This document shows positions 63,800 through 64,000 of a stretch of 64,000 nt of DNA, in pieces; position 1 is the first letter of the stretch, and each line of letters begins with the position of its first letter. The stretch lies in the NCBI GenBank assembly GCA_032027125.1, contig JAVSMQ010000001.1:2730568-2794567 (forward strand), written 5' to 3'. Position numbers and translations under genes: made by a program. Under the pieces are notes generated by a model. It did not search any database. It saw nothing but the letters and a program-made list of their open reading frames with translations, and was not told the origin of the DNA. This DNA is from JANJTB01 sp032027125. Its GTDB lineage: Bacteria; Bacteroidota; Ignavibacteria; Kapaibacteriales; UBA2268.

Positions 63800-64000
63800 T
63801 TATTTATTCTTAAATTCTTTAATAAATTTTTTTGTGAATTCTGACAAAACTAATCTTCCGCTTATTTCTGCACGGCTTTCGAGCAGTTCATCCCAGTTTT
63901 CGGTACCCTGCCAGAATACTTTCTTCAGTTCAACGGCTGCTTCCTGACTCATAGAAGCAAGTTTTGCAGCCAGGGTAGTGACAGCATTATTTAAATCATC
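63800..64000 (-). CDS. Enoyl-CoA hydratase/isomerase, C-terminal part (continues beyond window)
   Basis: 67 codons enter from the right edge without a stop until TAA at 63802-63800. The reading contains KKVFWQGTENWDELLESRA and ISGRLVLSEFTKKF, the recognisable C-terminal helices of the crotonase-fold enoyl-CoA hydratases of this group. The active site is outside the window. The TAA is directly followed by the TTG of the PIN gene. Confidence 0.7.
   Translation of the reverse strand, partial: DDLNNAVTTLAAKLASMSQEAAVELKKVFWQGTENWDELLESRAEISGRLVLSEFTKKFIKEFKNK

Noticed and set aside
63624..63947. Rightward 107-codon open frame at the window end
   Set aside because: It lies opposite the PIN toxin and the enoyl-CoA hydratase end, both of which have clear family motifs on the other strand.

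Overview
The window comes from an A+T-rich genome of the Fibrobacteres-Chlorobi-Bacteroidetes (FCB) type. The pointers are two secreted proteins with type IX secretion (T9SS) C-terminal sorting domains, TAnnTTTG-type promoter elements (with an upstream TTG at rpmI, pyrD and the HMA gene), a sdhC-sdhA-sdhB operon of the Bacteroidota type, and a glgA-DUF4270-outer-membrane-protein synteny. An Ignavibacteria/Kapabacteria-like lineage fits best, but no rRNA or marker is present to settle it.

Layout. 1-4.3 kb: DNA methyltransferase, class-1-like dihydroorotate dehydrogenase, two small membrane proteins. 4.4-10 kb: a leftward exopolysaccharide cluster (two glycosyltransferases, radical SAM protein, SDR, initiating sugar-phosphate transferase, polysaccharide deacetylase). 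10-15 kb: an aminopeptidase-like hydrolase, a lipoprotein behind a possible structured leader, and an accessory patch with a HEPN/MNT pair, two broken genes and a DUF1016 nuclease. 15-18.4 kb: succinate dehydrogenase/fumarate reductase. 18.4-19.3 kb: repeat-rich spacer.

19.3-33.9 kb is one tightly packed rightward chemosensory operon: GAF-GAF-degenerate GGDEF protein, two MCPs, CheW, CheR-TPR, Cys-cluster CheW, CheA-REC, CheB, REC-PP2C phosphatase and a GNAT acetyltransferase. Gene order and domain content match the Pseudomonas Wsp system, except that the WspR-like receiver drives a PP2C/SpoIIE-type phosphatase rather than a GGDEF cyclase. No flagellar gene or separate CheY is visible. Output is therefore more likely partner switching than swimming.

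34-36 kb: a HEPN/MNT pair between two copies of the GNAT gene end, then a RelE-type toxin-antitoxin pair. 36-41 kb: rpmI-rplT and the glgA operon. 41.0-42.7 kb: an IS110-family element whose ends can be inferred because it splits a hairpin repeat; its left non-coding end should encode the bridge RNA. 43.2-46.8 kb: a very A+T-rich pair, a DEDD exonuclease with a C-terminal membrane anchor and a HelD-like helicase with an N-terminal membrane anchor, an inserted PD-(D/E)XK-like segment and a zinc ribbon. This is a candidate undescribed DNA-processing or defence module.

47.2-64 kb: aldehyde dehydrogenase and small genes, a toxin-antitoxin patch (HicB with truncated HicA, PIN/antitoxin, TumE/TumA-like), a DUF2142-like membrane protein with a TPR partner, an S41-like protein lacking the usual serine, an HMA metal-binding protein, two paralogous T9SS cargo proteins, an amino-acid permease with pdxA, a PIN toxin, and the end of an enoyl-CoA hydratase. 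Four copies of a CCTTCCGAAGG-type hairpin act as apparent terminators in the right half.
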